Assembly (NCBI GenBank): GCA_965243105.1
Contig: CBDEUC010000001.1
Span: 248,001 to 312,000 of the forward strand
Reading direction: 5' to 3'
Length of the DNA: 64,000 nt
Origin: WLWS01 sp965243105
Lineage (GTDB): Bacteria > Pseudomonadota > Gammaproteobacteria > Eutrophobiales > Eutrophobiaceae
This document shows positions 35,520 through 43,614 of the stretch, piece by piece. Under the pieces are notes generated by a model that saw only the letters and a program-made list of their open reading frames with translations, was not told where the DNA came from and searched no databases. The first letter of the stretch is position 1, and the number at the start of each line of letters is the position of its first letter. A program made the translations under genes and the position numbers.

Positions 35520-35738
35520 ATGAGATTGATAGGAATACTAATTGTCCTTGCGATTATCGGCCTGCTGGTCAAGCAGCAGCTTGATTCGGGTTCATCCAGC
35601 GACAGGTATGAAGAAGTCTCCGAAGAAACCGGGGTTTCTGTACCCAGGGTGCCAACTGCAGCGGGTGACGTGCAGAAATTTGAAAACGAGATGAATGACT
35701 TCATGCAGGATGCGGCAAGCAAGAGACTTGAAGAATAA
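35520..35738 (+). CDS. Small single-pass membrane or secreted protein
   Basis: 72-residue protein: a hydrophobic N-terminal helix (LIGILIVLAIIGLLVKQQ) acting as a membrane anchor or uncleaved signal, then a Ser/Glu-rich linker and an acidic helical tail (VQKFENEMNDFMQDAASKRLEE) that could form a coiled coil. The ATG at 35520 follows a GGGAG site. No recognised domain. It sits between the GGCT-like gene and the AdoMet decarboxylase-like gene with short gaps and is probably in the same transcript. Confidence 0.6.
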   Translation: MRLIGILIVLAIIGLLVKQQLDSGSSSDRYEEVSEETGVSVPRVPTAAGDVQKFENEMNDFMQDAASKRLEE

Positions 35739-35753
35739 GGGTGATTTGATCAA

Positions 35754-36110
35754 GTGAAAGACCTTGCACCGGGAATTACACGCCAGCGCCTGCTCATTGA
35801 AGGTAACTACAGCATAGAGGTGCAGGAATCCAGTGTCAGGGAATACCTGCTGCAGCTGGCAGCCGAGCTCGACCTGCGAACCTATGGCGATCCCATCATT
35901 CATTCTCCGGAAGGCACCGGCAAGGATGAAAACCAGGGCTTTGATGCCTTCATTCCATTGATAGATTCCGGTATTTCAATTTACGTATGGAGCTCCGCCC
36001 GTTTTCTCGCGGTTGTTTTATTTACCTGTAAGGCATTTGATGCCGAGGCAGCTATTGCCTTTACCGAGAACTATTTTTCCATGACGGAAAGTGAATCAAA
36101 GTCGTTCTAG
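35754..36110 (+). CDS. S-adenosylmethionine decarboxylase-like protein with altered active site
   Basis: 118-residue protein resembling the small bacterial AdoMetDC (SpeD/SpeH) fold. The block DSGISIYVW (71-79) with LFTCKAFDAEAA (89-100) aligns to the ESHLTIHTW...FTCG block of the Thermotoga enzyme. By that alignment the self-cleaving, pyruvoyl-forming serine is kept (S72) and the catalytic cysteine is kept (C92, the expected 20 residues later), but the catalytic histidine becomes Y77 and the Ser55 position is D64. It starts with GTG. It could be an inactive or re-purposed homologue; some SpeD homologues have become amino acid decarboxylases. Last gene of the alc run. Confidence 0.6.
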   Translation: MKDLAPGITRQRLLIEGNYSIEVQESSVREYLLQLAAELDLRTYGDPIIHSPEGTGKDENQGFDAFIPLIDSGISIYVWSSARFLAVVLFTCKAFDAEAAIAFTENYFSMTESESKSF

Positions 36111-36137
36111 GAATTGAACGGCCGGGTTCGGCATAAC

Positions 36138-37340
36138 TTACTGGCCTTTTTCAATACCGCTGTACCATGCATCAAGTAGATTTCTTTCCTCGTCCGTAAT
36201 CCCGGTGAGATTGGCCAGTGGCATGGTACGGGTGACGACCGTGCGTTCATGAATGCGCGCTGCCCATTGCTCAATCTGCTCCCTTGTGTCAAACATTACG
36301 CCGTTGGGTGCCACAGGTGCAGTCGGGTGATTCGGCGTGCTTGAGTGACAGGTGTTACAGCGATTCACGATGATGGCCTGTACATCGGCAAAGGATACGA
36401 CCATGCCGGTAGATGTCGGTGCCGTAGCACTGGCAGTAGAAGATGATTTTGGCGCAATGGCAAATGCGAGAGCGGCAAGAATGAGCACGGCTGCAAGGGG
36501 TAGCATGGGCTGTACCTTGCCACTGTTGCGCAGGTTGAAAAAGTGACGGATAAGGATCGCCGCGATAAAAATGACAACCAGCACAAGCCAGTTGTACTGG
36601 TGACCGTAGGTCATCGGGTAATGCGGGCTCAGCATCACAAACAGCACGGGCAGGGTAATATAGTTATTGTGTACCGAGCGTTGTTTGCCCCTGATACCGG
36701 GCAGGGGATCCGGTTCCTCGCCCCGCTTCTTCGCCTCCACCAGCTCGCGTTGCCCTGGAATGATGATCATCAGCACGTTGGCCACCATGATCGTGCCAAG
36801 CATTGCTCCGACCTGGATGTACGCACCGCGCCCGCTGAAGTACTGGCTAACCAGCCAGCTGACGAGAATGATAAGAAGGAATCCCAGTGCGCCTATCAGG
36901 CGGTCACTCAGGCCACTGCGGCAAAGCAGGTCATATACCACCCACCCGGCAAGCAGTAAGGCGATGCTGATGCCAATGGCGGCATTGGCGCTGATACTGC
37001 TGGAACTGTCGACAAGGTAGACATCCGCGTTGACGTAATACATCAGCACGAACAGGGCAAAACCGCTGAGCCAGGTGGTGTAGGCTTCCCACTTGAACCA
37101 GTGCAGGGGTTCAGGTAATTCCCTGGGCGCTACCTGGTATTTTTGTGCGTGGTAAAAGCCGCCACCGTGCACCGCCCACAGGTCTCCCGCCACGTCGTCG
37201 CTTTCCGGGTCGCGGGGTGGTTTATTCAGGTTGGTATCGAGCCAGACAAAATAAAAAGAGGAGCCAATCCAGGCAATGCCGACAATCAGGTGTGTCCAGC
37301 GTATCAGCAGGTTCAGCCACTCAAGCAGGTAAGCTTCCAT
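36138..37340 (-). CDS. puuD: Membrane-bound urate oxidase with cytochrome c domain
   Basis: Integral-membrane urate-oxidising enzyme of the PuuD type (COG3748), 400 residues. The N-terminus has about eight membrane helices, beginning with LLIRWTHLIVGIAWIGSSFYFVW and including the conserved HGGGFYHAQKYQVAP loop. The C-terminus is a cytochrome c domain with heme site CNTCH at 328-332 and a likely axial Met near residue 373 (TRTMPLANL). It would pass electrons from urate to the respiratory chain and yield 5-hydroxyisourate without peroxide. It directly follows xdhC with no gap. No soluble uricase is seen in the window. Confidence 0.9.
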   Translation of the reverse strand: MEAYLLEWLNLLIRWTHLIVGIAWIGSSFYFVWLDTNLNKPPRDPESDDVAGDLWAVHGGGFYHAQKYQVAPRELPEPLHWFKWEAYTTWLSGFALFVLMYYVNADVYLVDSSSSISANAAIGISIALLLAGWVVYDLLCRSGLSDRLIGALGFLLIILVSWLVSQYFSGRGAYIQVGAMLGTIMVANVLMIIIPGQRELVEAKKRGEEPDPLPGIRGKQRSVHNNYITLPVLFVMLSPHYPMTYGHQYNWLVLVVIFIAAILIRHFFNLRNSGKVQPMLPLAAVLILAALAFAIAPKSSSTASATAPTSTGMVVSFADVQAIIVNRCNTCHSSTPNHPTAPVAPNGVMFDTREQIEQWAARIHERTVVTRTMPLANLTGITDEERNLLDAWYSGIEKGQ

Positions 37341-38459
37341 CTAGCGTGCTCTCACGTCCCTGTTTCCTGCCCGGGATTCGCCAGGGGTATTCTTTCTTTC
37401 ATAAAGTTCCTGTAACTGTGCTGCCACCGACAGGGCAATGGCCCCGGGTGTCTTGTCGTTGATGCCTTTGATGCCGATGGGGCAGCAAAGCTTATCCAGT
37501 TGCTTTTGGCTGACACCAGACTCGAGCAGGCGTTTTTGAAAACGCTTTAACTTGGTTGCTGAACCGATCAGCCCGATAAAAGCCAGGTCATTCCGCTGCA
37601 GCATTGCTTCGCAAAGCTTCTGATCAAGCTGGTGCGAATGGGTCATGATCAGGCAGTAACTGCCAGGCCTGATTGACTGCACCACCAGGAAAGGATCCTG
37701 GAAGACATGCGTGCTTACTCCTGCTGGTAATTCATTAGCGAACTGTTCACTGCGCGTGTCAGCCCAGGTGACCTGGCAGGGTAGTGACATGGCGAGAATG
37801 TTCACCAGCGCTGTTCCCACGTGACCCGCGCCCATCACGGCCACCTGGAAATCCACCGGCTGTATCAATTCAAAAACCAGCACCTCGTCAATACTCGGAA
37901 GTGCAAAACCTTCACCGGACAGGGAATGCAGGTGTACGCCCGGTACATGATTGCTGTTACTTAATATTTCCCCTGCCTTTTCCAGGGCCAGGTCCTGTAG
38001 TGTCGCATCGCTGAATTCGCCAATGACATTGTTCTCTTCAACAATCAGGCAGCTGTTTTCCAGTGTCCCGCCGTTTGAAACATGGCTGACGCGCACGGTT
38101 CTCGTGGCCTTTTTTTCAAGCTGTGAGAGCTGTGTCACCAGCCTTGCCGATGCACTGCTAAATACCTCGAAACCCAGCACCACCGCGCCGCCACAGCACT
38201 GCTCCAGCATGGGTCCGAGTGGGAACAGCTGAAGGAAATGTCGCGCCTTTACCTGGCTAGCGCCCAGCTCAGCCCTGGCGATGCGTATGGCCTCGTACTC
38301 GAGATTACCACCCCCGATGCTGCCATGAGTGTCCTGGCCGGTGATAATCATGAAGGCGCCAGCTTCACGGGGTGCCGAGCCCGCCACGTGCACAACGCTT
38401 ACCAGCACGGAGGCTACCCCATCCTGGAGCAAAGTATTTATTTCCTGGTAATGATTCAT
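37341..38459 (-). CDS. xdhC: Xanthine dehydrogenase accessory protein
   Basis: XdhC family chaperone, 372 residues, that inserts the sulfurated molybdenum cofactor into XdhB. The N-terminal part has VVHVAGSAPREAGAFMII and GSIGGGNLEYEAI, then EQCCGGAV with the paired cysteines (CCGG) typical of the group. The C-terminal Rossmann part begins at VAVMGAGHVGTALVNIL and ends in LCCPIGIKGINDKTPGAIALSVAAQL. It lies between xdhB (1-base gap) and puuD (no gap). Longer than E. coli YqeB-like forms but normal for XdhC. Confidence 0.93.
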   Translation of the reverse strand: MNHYQEINTLLQDGVASVLVSVVHVAGSAPREAGAFMIITGQDTHGSIGGGNLEYEAIRIARAELGASQVKARHFLQLFPLGPMLEQCCGGAVVLGFEVFSSASARLVTQLSQLEKKATRTVRVSHVSNGGTLENSCLIVEENNVIGEFSDATLQDLALEKAGEILSNSNHVPGVHLHSLSGEGFALPSIDEVLVFELIQPVDFQVAVMGAGHVGTALVNILAMSLPCQVTWADTRSEQFANELPAGVSTHVFQDPFLVVQSIRPGSYCLIMTHSHQLDQKLCEAMLQRNDLAFIGLIGSATKLKRFQKRLLESGVSQKQLDKLCCPIGIKGINDKTPGAIALSVAAQLQELYERKNTPGESRAGNRDVRAR

Positions 38460-38460
38460 C

Positions 38461-40764
38461 TCAGGTTCGGCTCGCCAGCTCGTTAATACTTTTCAGCACT
38501 TCTTCGGGTGTGGCCGGGGCATTGAGTATCGGGCTGGCTTCGCCGGTGCTTGCAACAGCGTCCTTGATTGCGTGGAAGACGGAGATCGCCAGCATCAGGG
38601 GTGGCTCTCCCACCGCCTTGGACCGGTAAATCGTGTCCTCGCGATTCTTGCTCCATTCCACCAGCTCCACGTTAAATTTACCCGGCCAGTCACTGCAGAC
38701 CGGGATCTTGTAGGTAGAGGGCGCATGGGTCATGAGCCTGCCGGAGCTGTTCCACCACAATTCCTCACTGGTGAGCCATCCGGCGCCCTGAAGAAAACCG
38801 CCTTCCACCTGGCCAAGATCAATAGCCGGATTGAGTGAACTGCCCACGTCATGAAGAATGTCCACGCGCAACAACTTGTGTTCGCCGGTGAGCGTGTCAA
38901 TGATTACTTCAGAAACAGCGGCACCGTAGGAAAAGTAAAAGAAAGGCCGACCGCTTAATGTTTGCGGGGCATATTGTATTTTTGGTGTTCGATAATAGCC
39001 CGTTGACGAGAGCGATATGCGTGCCATGTAGGCCAGCTCGGTCAACTCCGCAAATTCGATGGTATCATCACCGAGGATAACGCGGCCTTTTTCAAAGCGG
39101 ACCTGCGTGTCATCCAGGCCGTACTTATCCATGGCAAATTCTACAAGTCGTTGCCTGATGGTGGCTGCCGCCGCTTTCGCTGCCATGCCGTTGAGATCGC
39201 TGCCGGAAGAAGCCGCGGTAGCGGAGGTATTGGGCACCTTCGTAGTGTCGGTGGCAGTGCACCTGACCATGTCGGGGCTCACCTGGAACTCTTCCGCCAC
39301 CACCTGTTGCACCTTGGTGTAAAGACCCTGTCCCATTTCCGTACCACCGTGGTTTAGCATGATGCTGCCATCACGGTAAACATGTACAAGGGCACCGGCC
39401 TGGTTGAAAAACGTCGCGGTAAAGGAAATGCCAAACTTAACCGGCGTCAGGGCAATACCTTTTTTAAGAATGGAACTGCCCGCATTGAATTGCACGATTT
39501 CTTCGCGTCGCTTACGGTAACCGGAGCTGGTTTCCAGTTCGTCCACCAGTTCGTGGATGATGTTATCTTCCACGGTCATCTGGTAGGGCGTGACGTTACG
39601 CTCATCCTTGCCGTAGAAATTTGTTTTTCGCACGTCCAGCGCATCCAGTGAAAGGTACCTGGCAATTTCATCAATAACATATTCAATGGCCATCATTCCC
39701 TGGGGGCCACCAAACCCACGAAATGCCGTGTTTGAAACGGTGTTGGTCTTGCAGCGATGGGAATCAATTTGAACGTTGTCGAGAAAGTAGCAGTTATCGC
39801 TGTGAAACACCGCGCGGTCATTAACTGGCCCGGAAAGATCTGCCGAGCGGCCGCAGTTTGATGCCAGCTCAAGTTGCAGCCCCTGTATCAAGCCTGACTT
39901 GTCAAAGCCCACGTTATATTTCACCAGGAAAGGATGACGTTTACCCGTGATCTGCATGTCATCATCACGGTCCAGTCGAAGCTTGACTGCGCGGCCGGTG
40001 CGTCGTGCTGCTACAGCAGCAATGCAGGCAAGCAGGGCAGGCTGGGTTTCCTTGCCACCAAAACCACCACCCATGCGACGACACTCCACCCTGACGTTCT
40101 TTGAATCCTTTCCAAGCGTATGCGCCACGAGATGCTGCACCTCGGTGGGATGCTGGGTAGAGCTATATACCACCATGTCACCGTCTTCTCCGGGTGATGC
40201 CAGGGCCACCTGGCCCTCGAGGTAGAAGTGATCCTGTCCACCTATTGCAAGCTCGCCACTTATATTGTGAGCTGCCTTGCTGATTGAAGCGGATGCATCC
40301 CCCCTTGAAACGCTTACCCTGGGTAACACGTTTTCATCCCTGTCCAGTGCAGTTTGAATGTCCAGTACTGCGTCAAGTTCCTCGTACTCGATCACCGCAA
40401 GTCGTGCAGCCCGTCGCGCGATGTCTATTGACGTGGCGACCACGGCAAAAATCGACTGACCAACATACTCGACGAATTCGTCAGCAAAGATCGGATCATC
40501 GGCAAGCACCGGGCCGTGGTTATTTGCAGCGGGAATGTCCTTCGCGGTGAGAACGCAAACTACGCCGGCAGTGTCTTCTACCCTGGAAAAATCCATGGAG
40601 CGGATCCGCGCATGGGCGTAGCAACTGCAGCCGATCGCGGCATAAAGCGTGCCTCGAGGCTCGGGAATGTCGTCCACGTAGCAGGCAGCACCGGCCACGT
40701 GCAGGTGCGCGCTTTCGTGGGCAATGCTCTTCCCGACGGTTTCTGTTTTTTCAGTCCCGTCCAT
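38461..40764 (-). CDS. xdhB: Xanthine dehydrogenase, molybdopterin-binding subunit
   Basis: Large catalytic subunit that hydroxylates hypoxanthine and xanthine to urate, 767 residues. It shows the active-site segments GGQDHFYLEGQ, RMGGGFGGKETQ, AFRGFGGPQGM, GTEMGQGLYTK, and the catalytic glutamate region AVGEPPLMLA near the C-terminus. The N-terminal CO-dehydrogenase-like domain begins with GAACYVDDIPEP. It sits in the order xdhA-xdhB-xdhC with 3- and 1-base gaps. The molybdenum cofactor is supplied through XdhC and depends on molybdate uptake such as ModABC at 0.5-3 kb. Confidence 0.96.
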   Translation of the reverse strand: MDGTEKTETVGKSIAHESAHLHVAGAACYVDDIPEPRGTLYAAIGCSCYAHARIRSMDFSRVEDTAGVVCVLTAKDIPAANNHGPVLADDPIFADEFVEYVGQSIFAVVATSIDIARRAARLAVIEYEELDAVLDIQTALDRDENVLPRVSVSRGDASASISKAAHNISGELAIGGQDHFYLEGQVALASPGEDGDMVVYSSTQHPTEVQHLVAHTLGKDSKNVRVECRRMGGGFGGKETQPALLACIAAVAARRTGRAVKLRLDRDDDMQITGKRHPFLVKYNVGFDKSGLIQGLQLELASNCGRSADLSGPVNDRAVFHSDNCYFLDNVQIDSHRCKTNTVSNTAFRGFGGPQGMMAIEYVIDEIARYLSLDALDVRKTNFYGKDERNVTPYQMTVEDNIIHELVDELETSSGYRKRREEIVQFNAGSSILKKGIALTPVKFGISFTATFFNQAGALVHVYRDGSIMLNHGGTEMGQGLYTKVQQVVAEEFQVSPDMVRCTATDTTKVPNTSATAASSGSDLNGMAAKAAAATIRQRLVEFAMDKYGLDDTQVRFEKGRVILGDDTIEFAELTELAYMARISLSSTGYYRTPKIQYAPQTLSGRPFFYFSYGAAVSEVIIDTLTGEHKLLRVDILHDVGSSLNPAIDLGQVEGGFLQGAGWLTSEELWWNSSGRLMTHAPSTYKIPVCSDWPGKFNVELVEWSKNREDTIYRSKAVGEPPLMLAISVFHAIKDAVASTGEASPILNAPATPEEVLKSINELASRT

Positions 40765-40767
40765 TGT

Positions 40768-42282
40768 TCAATCCCTGTAGTCACTTATCAGCACGGTACT
40801 TTCCTGTGAAGTTTCAAGGTAAAAGCGCCTTAGCAGGTTAGCTGCAACCATTGCGCGGTAGTCAGCGCTGGCTCGCATGTCCGATAGCGGTTGAAAGTCC
40901 CTGGCAAGATTCGGCAGGGCCCTGTCCAGGCTACTTTCATTCCACGGTTGCTTTACAAGCGCCTTTTCGCAATGGCTGGCGCGTTTTGGTATTGCCGCCA
41001 TTCCACCGTAACAGATACGAATATCCTCGACCTGGTTATTCACTAACTCCAATTTAACTGCCAGGCATACTGCAGAAATATCCTGGTCAAAGCGTTTTGA
41101 TATCTTGTAGGAGCGGAAAGTGTCCTGTTCACCGGGTAGTGGTATGCACACAGCCTCGACATACTCACCCTCCTGCAGATCCTTTACCTGGTAGTCCAGG
41201 TAAAATTCATCCAGGGCACAGGTGCGCGTTTGATCTCCACGACGAAGACGCAGGCTGGCTCCCAGGCTTATGAGTGCCGGCATGGAATCTCCAATAGGGG
41301 AGCCATTTGCAATATTACCGCACAGGGTGCCACTGTTTCGAATCGGTGGAGAGGCGAAGCGCCGGGCAATTTCCTCAAGTTCAGGATAGTGCTCATGGAT
41401 CAGTGAAAAAGCATCGGCCAGGTTCACCGCTGCGCCGATGATTATTTGCCCATCACTAACGCTGGTCGTTTTAAGCTCCTCGACATTGCCAATATAAAGA
41501 ATGGTATCGAGTTCCCGGTATTGCTTTGTTACCCAGAGACCCACATCAGTGCCGCCGGCAAGGATAGTGGCCCCGGGGTTGTCCAGGTAAATTTGAGAAA
41601 AGTCTTCCAGGGTCAGGGGCGCAAAAAAGAAACCGTTACTTTCCAGGCGCAGGGTATTTTGCGGGCGAATGCTCTCCAGGTCCTTGAGCAACGTGCTGGT
41701 GTCACCACCCGGCCCCGGAACGTACAGTGGATTTGACTCTTTTGAACCAGGCTCATCGGCAAGTTCATACATTCTTGAGGCGGCATCGATGATGGGTCGA
41801 TACCCGGTACAGCGACAGAGGTTGCCCGCCAGTGCATCATCAATCTCATTCCTGTCAGCCTGTTGCTGGTTTTTAAATAGCGAAAAAAGCGACATGACAA
41901 ATCCCGGGGTACAAAAACCACACTGGGATCCGTGGCAGTCCACCATGGCCTGCTGAACCGGGTGCAGTGCCCCATTTTCTGACTTTAAACCTTCAACGGT
42001 ATAGATCGCTTTTCCATCCAGCGTCGGCAGGAACTGGATGCAGGAATTCACGGAGCGAAAGCGAAGCTCGTCATCATGTGAATCTGCAATGACAACTGTA
42101 CAGGCACCACAGTCCCCTTCTGCACATCCTTCCTTGCTACCCGTGTGTTGAAGTTCTTCGCGCAGGTAATTTAGCAGGGTAGTGGTCGTTGTGGTTGTTT
42201 CGACAACATGCTTTTGACCGTTAAGTAAAAAACGCACAGCCCTGTTTGAACGGCCGGGCTGCTTGTCTGTCTGGGTACTCAT
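40768..42282 (-). CDS. xdhA: Xanthine dehydrogenase, Fe-S/FAD small subunit
   Basis: 504-residue subunit combining two [2Fe-2S] domains and an FAD domain. The plant-type cluster motif is SKEGCAEGDCGACTVVI; the second is CGFCTPGFVMS with NLCRCTGYRPI. The FAD part carries ILAGGTDVGLWVTK and SGTLCGNIANGSPIGD. The C-terminal CO-dehydrogenase flavoprotein domain ends before the xdhB start. The ATG at 42282 was preferred over a TTG at 42291, which is too close to the ribosome site. It receives electrons from XdhB and passes them to NAD. Confidence 0.95.
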   Translation of the reverse strand: MSTQTDKQPGRSNRAVRFLLNGQKHVVETTTTTTTLLNYLREELQHTGSKEGCAEGDCGACTVVIADSHDDELRFRSVNSCIQFLPTLDGKAIYTVEGLKSENGALHPVQQAMVDCHGSQCGFCTPGFVMSLFSLFKNQQQADRNEIDDALAGNLCRCTGYRPIIDAASRMYELADEPGSKESNPLYVPGPGGDTSTLLKDLESIRPQNTLRLESNGFFFAPLTLEDFSQIYLDNPGATILAGGTDVGLWVTKQYRELDTILYIGNVEELKTTSVSDGQIIIGAAVNLADAFSLIHEHYPELEEIARRFASPPIRNSGTLCGNIANGSPIGDSMPALISLGASLRLRRGDQTRTCALDEFYLDYQVKDLQEGEYVEAVCIPLPGEQDTFRSYKISKRFDQDISAVCLAVKLELVNNQVEDIRICYGGMAAIPKRASHCEKALVKQPWNESSLDRALPNLARDFQPLSDMRASADYRAMVAANLLRRFYLETSQESTVLISDYRD

Positions 42283-42297
42283 CGCATTCAAGCCTTC

Positions 42298-42651
42298 TTA
42301 ACTGCCGCGGTAGGTGCTATAGCTCCATGGTGATACAAGCAGGGGCACGTGGTAGTGCTGGTCTTCATCACTGATACCGAAATCCAGGTTTACCACGTCG
42401 AGAAATGCAGGTTCAGGCAGGTCGATGCCCGTGGCCCTGAAGTACTCTGCAACGTGAAACCTTAGCTCGAATTTTCCACTTACCATTGTCTCGTCTTCGA
42501 GGAGTGCTTCGTCACACCTGCCATCCGCATTGCAGGTCACCGCCTTGATCAGTGTATGTTGCTCGCCGTCAACGGAGAACAGTTCCAGTTTTATACCCGC
42601 AGCCGGTCTGCCGTGGGCGGTATCCAGTACATGTGTTGTGAGTTTTCCCAT
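42298..42651 (-). CDS. uraH: 5-Hydroxyisourate hydrolase
   Basis: Transthyretin-like protein of 117 residues that hydrolyses 5-hydroxyisourate, the product of urate oxidation, to OHCU. The N-terminal HVLDTAHGRPA contains the catalytic His, and the C-terminus YHVPLLVSPWSYSTYRGS ends in the diagnostic Y-R-G-S. A middle histidine/arginine segment (FELRFHVAEYF) matches the family. No signal peptide, so cytoplasmic. It sits between the ABC permease gene and xdhA (21 and 15 bases), which makes the ribose and purine parts one operon. Confidence 0.94.
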   Translation of the reverse strand: MGKLTTHVLDTAHGRPAAGIKLELFSVDGEQHTLIKAVTCNADGRCDEALLEDETMVSGKFELRFHVAEYFRATGIDLPEPAFLDVVNLDFGISDEDQHYHVPLLVSPWSYSTYRGS

Positions 42652-42672
42652 AATCCTGATGCAAGCATAGCA

Positions 42673-43614
42673 TTATTTAACTGAACGCCAATGATCAAAT
42701 AGTACAGCAGCAATGATAACAGCACCCGTGATTAATCTTTTCGACGGTTCGGTGACACCAAGTTGGGCGAGACCGTTTTGTAATACTGAAATAATCAATA
42801 CACCGGCAAATGCGCCGAGAATTGATCCTCGACCACCCATCAAGCTCGTTCCACCGATGACTGCAGCAGCGATGGCGGACAATTCCAGCCCAATACCAGC
42901 ATTGGGATCGGCGGCACCCAGGTAGGAAGCATAAAAGATACCTCCCAGCCCGGCGAGAAAGCCCGACAGACCGAGGACCGCCACGCGGTAGGGAAGAATA
43001 TTGATCCCTGAAGCAAGCGCGGCGTTCTCGTTGGTACCAATGGCAACGATATAGCGCCCAAACACGCTGCGCGTGAGAAGAACGTGAGCTGCGATCACTA
43101 TCGCGACGCTGAGTATTAGAGCAGGTGATACACCGAGAAAACTGATGGGTAGAGACAGGAACTGGATTGCCGGGCCAATGTAGAGTGTTTGTGAGTCCGT
43201 GCTGAGATAGGCGAGACCTCGTGCCATTTCAAGCATACCCAGTGTCACGATGAAAGATGGAACCAGGAACCTTGCGGTAACGTACCCGCTGAACAGGCCA
43301 CAAACAAGGCCACCCAGGATGCCGGCAAGAAAAGCCACTGGTAGCGGCAGACCGAGGGTGATAAATGCAGCACCGGTGATCGCTGAGCAAAGACCGGCCA
43401 CGGCACCGACGGACAGGTCGATGCAGCCTGCAACCAGGACAAGGGTCATACCGACAGTGACCAGCGTTAGTGCCGGTAACTGGTTGACGATGGCACGGAA
43501 AGTGACAAGGGAAATAAAGTTATCGGAGATCAAGCCAAACAGGCCAACGAGACAGAACAGGGCGATGAACACATAGTATTCACCGACATGTTGACGAAAA
43601 CCCCGAATATTCAC
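42673..43614 (-). CDS. Ribose-type ABC transporter permease
   Basis: Inner-membrane permease of the RbsC/AraH group, 313 residues with eight to ten hydrophobic segments. Typical features are LPALTLVTVGMTLVLVAGCIDLSVGAV, the conserved GTNENAALASGINI loop for the ATPase contact, and AVIGGTSLMGGRGSILGAF. It starts with GTG, and the ATPase stop overlaps it (GTGA). With the ATPase and binding protein it would import ribose or a nucleoside in support of ribokinase and xanthine dehydrogenase encoded in the same operon. Confidence 0.9.
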   Translation of the reverse strand: MNIRGFRQHVGEYYVFIALFCLVGLFGLISDNFISLVTFRAIVNQLPALTLVTVGMTLVLVAGCIDLSVGAVAGLCSAITGAAFITLGLPLPVAFLAGILGGLVCGLFSGYVTARFLVPSFIVTLGMLEMARGLAYLSTDSQTLYIGPAIQFLSLPISFLGVSPALILSVAIVIAAHVLLTRSVFGRYIVAIGTNENAALASGINILPYRVAVLGLSGFLAGLGGIFYASYLGAADPNAGIGLELSAIAAAVIGGTSLMGGRGSILGAFAGVLIISVLQNGLAQLGVTEPSKRLITGAVIIAAVLFDHWRSVK

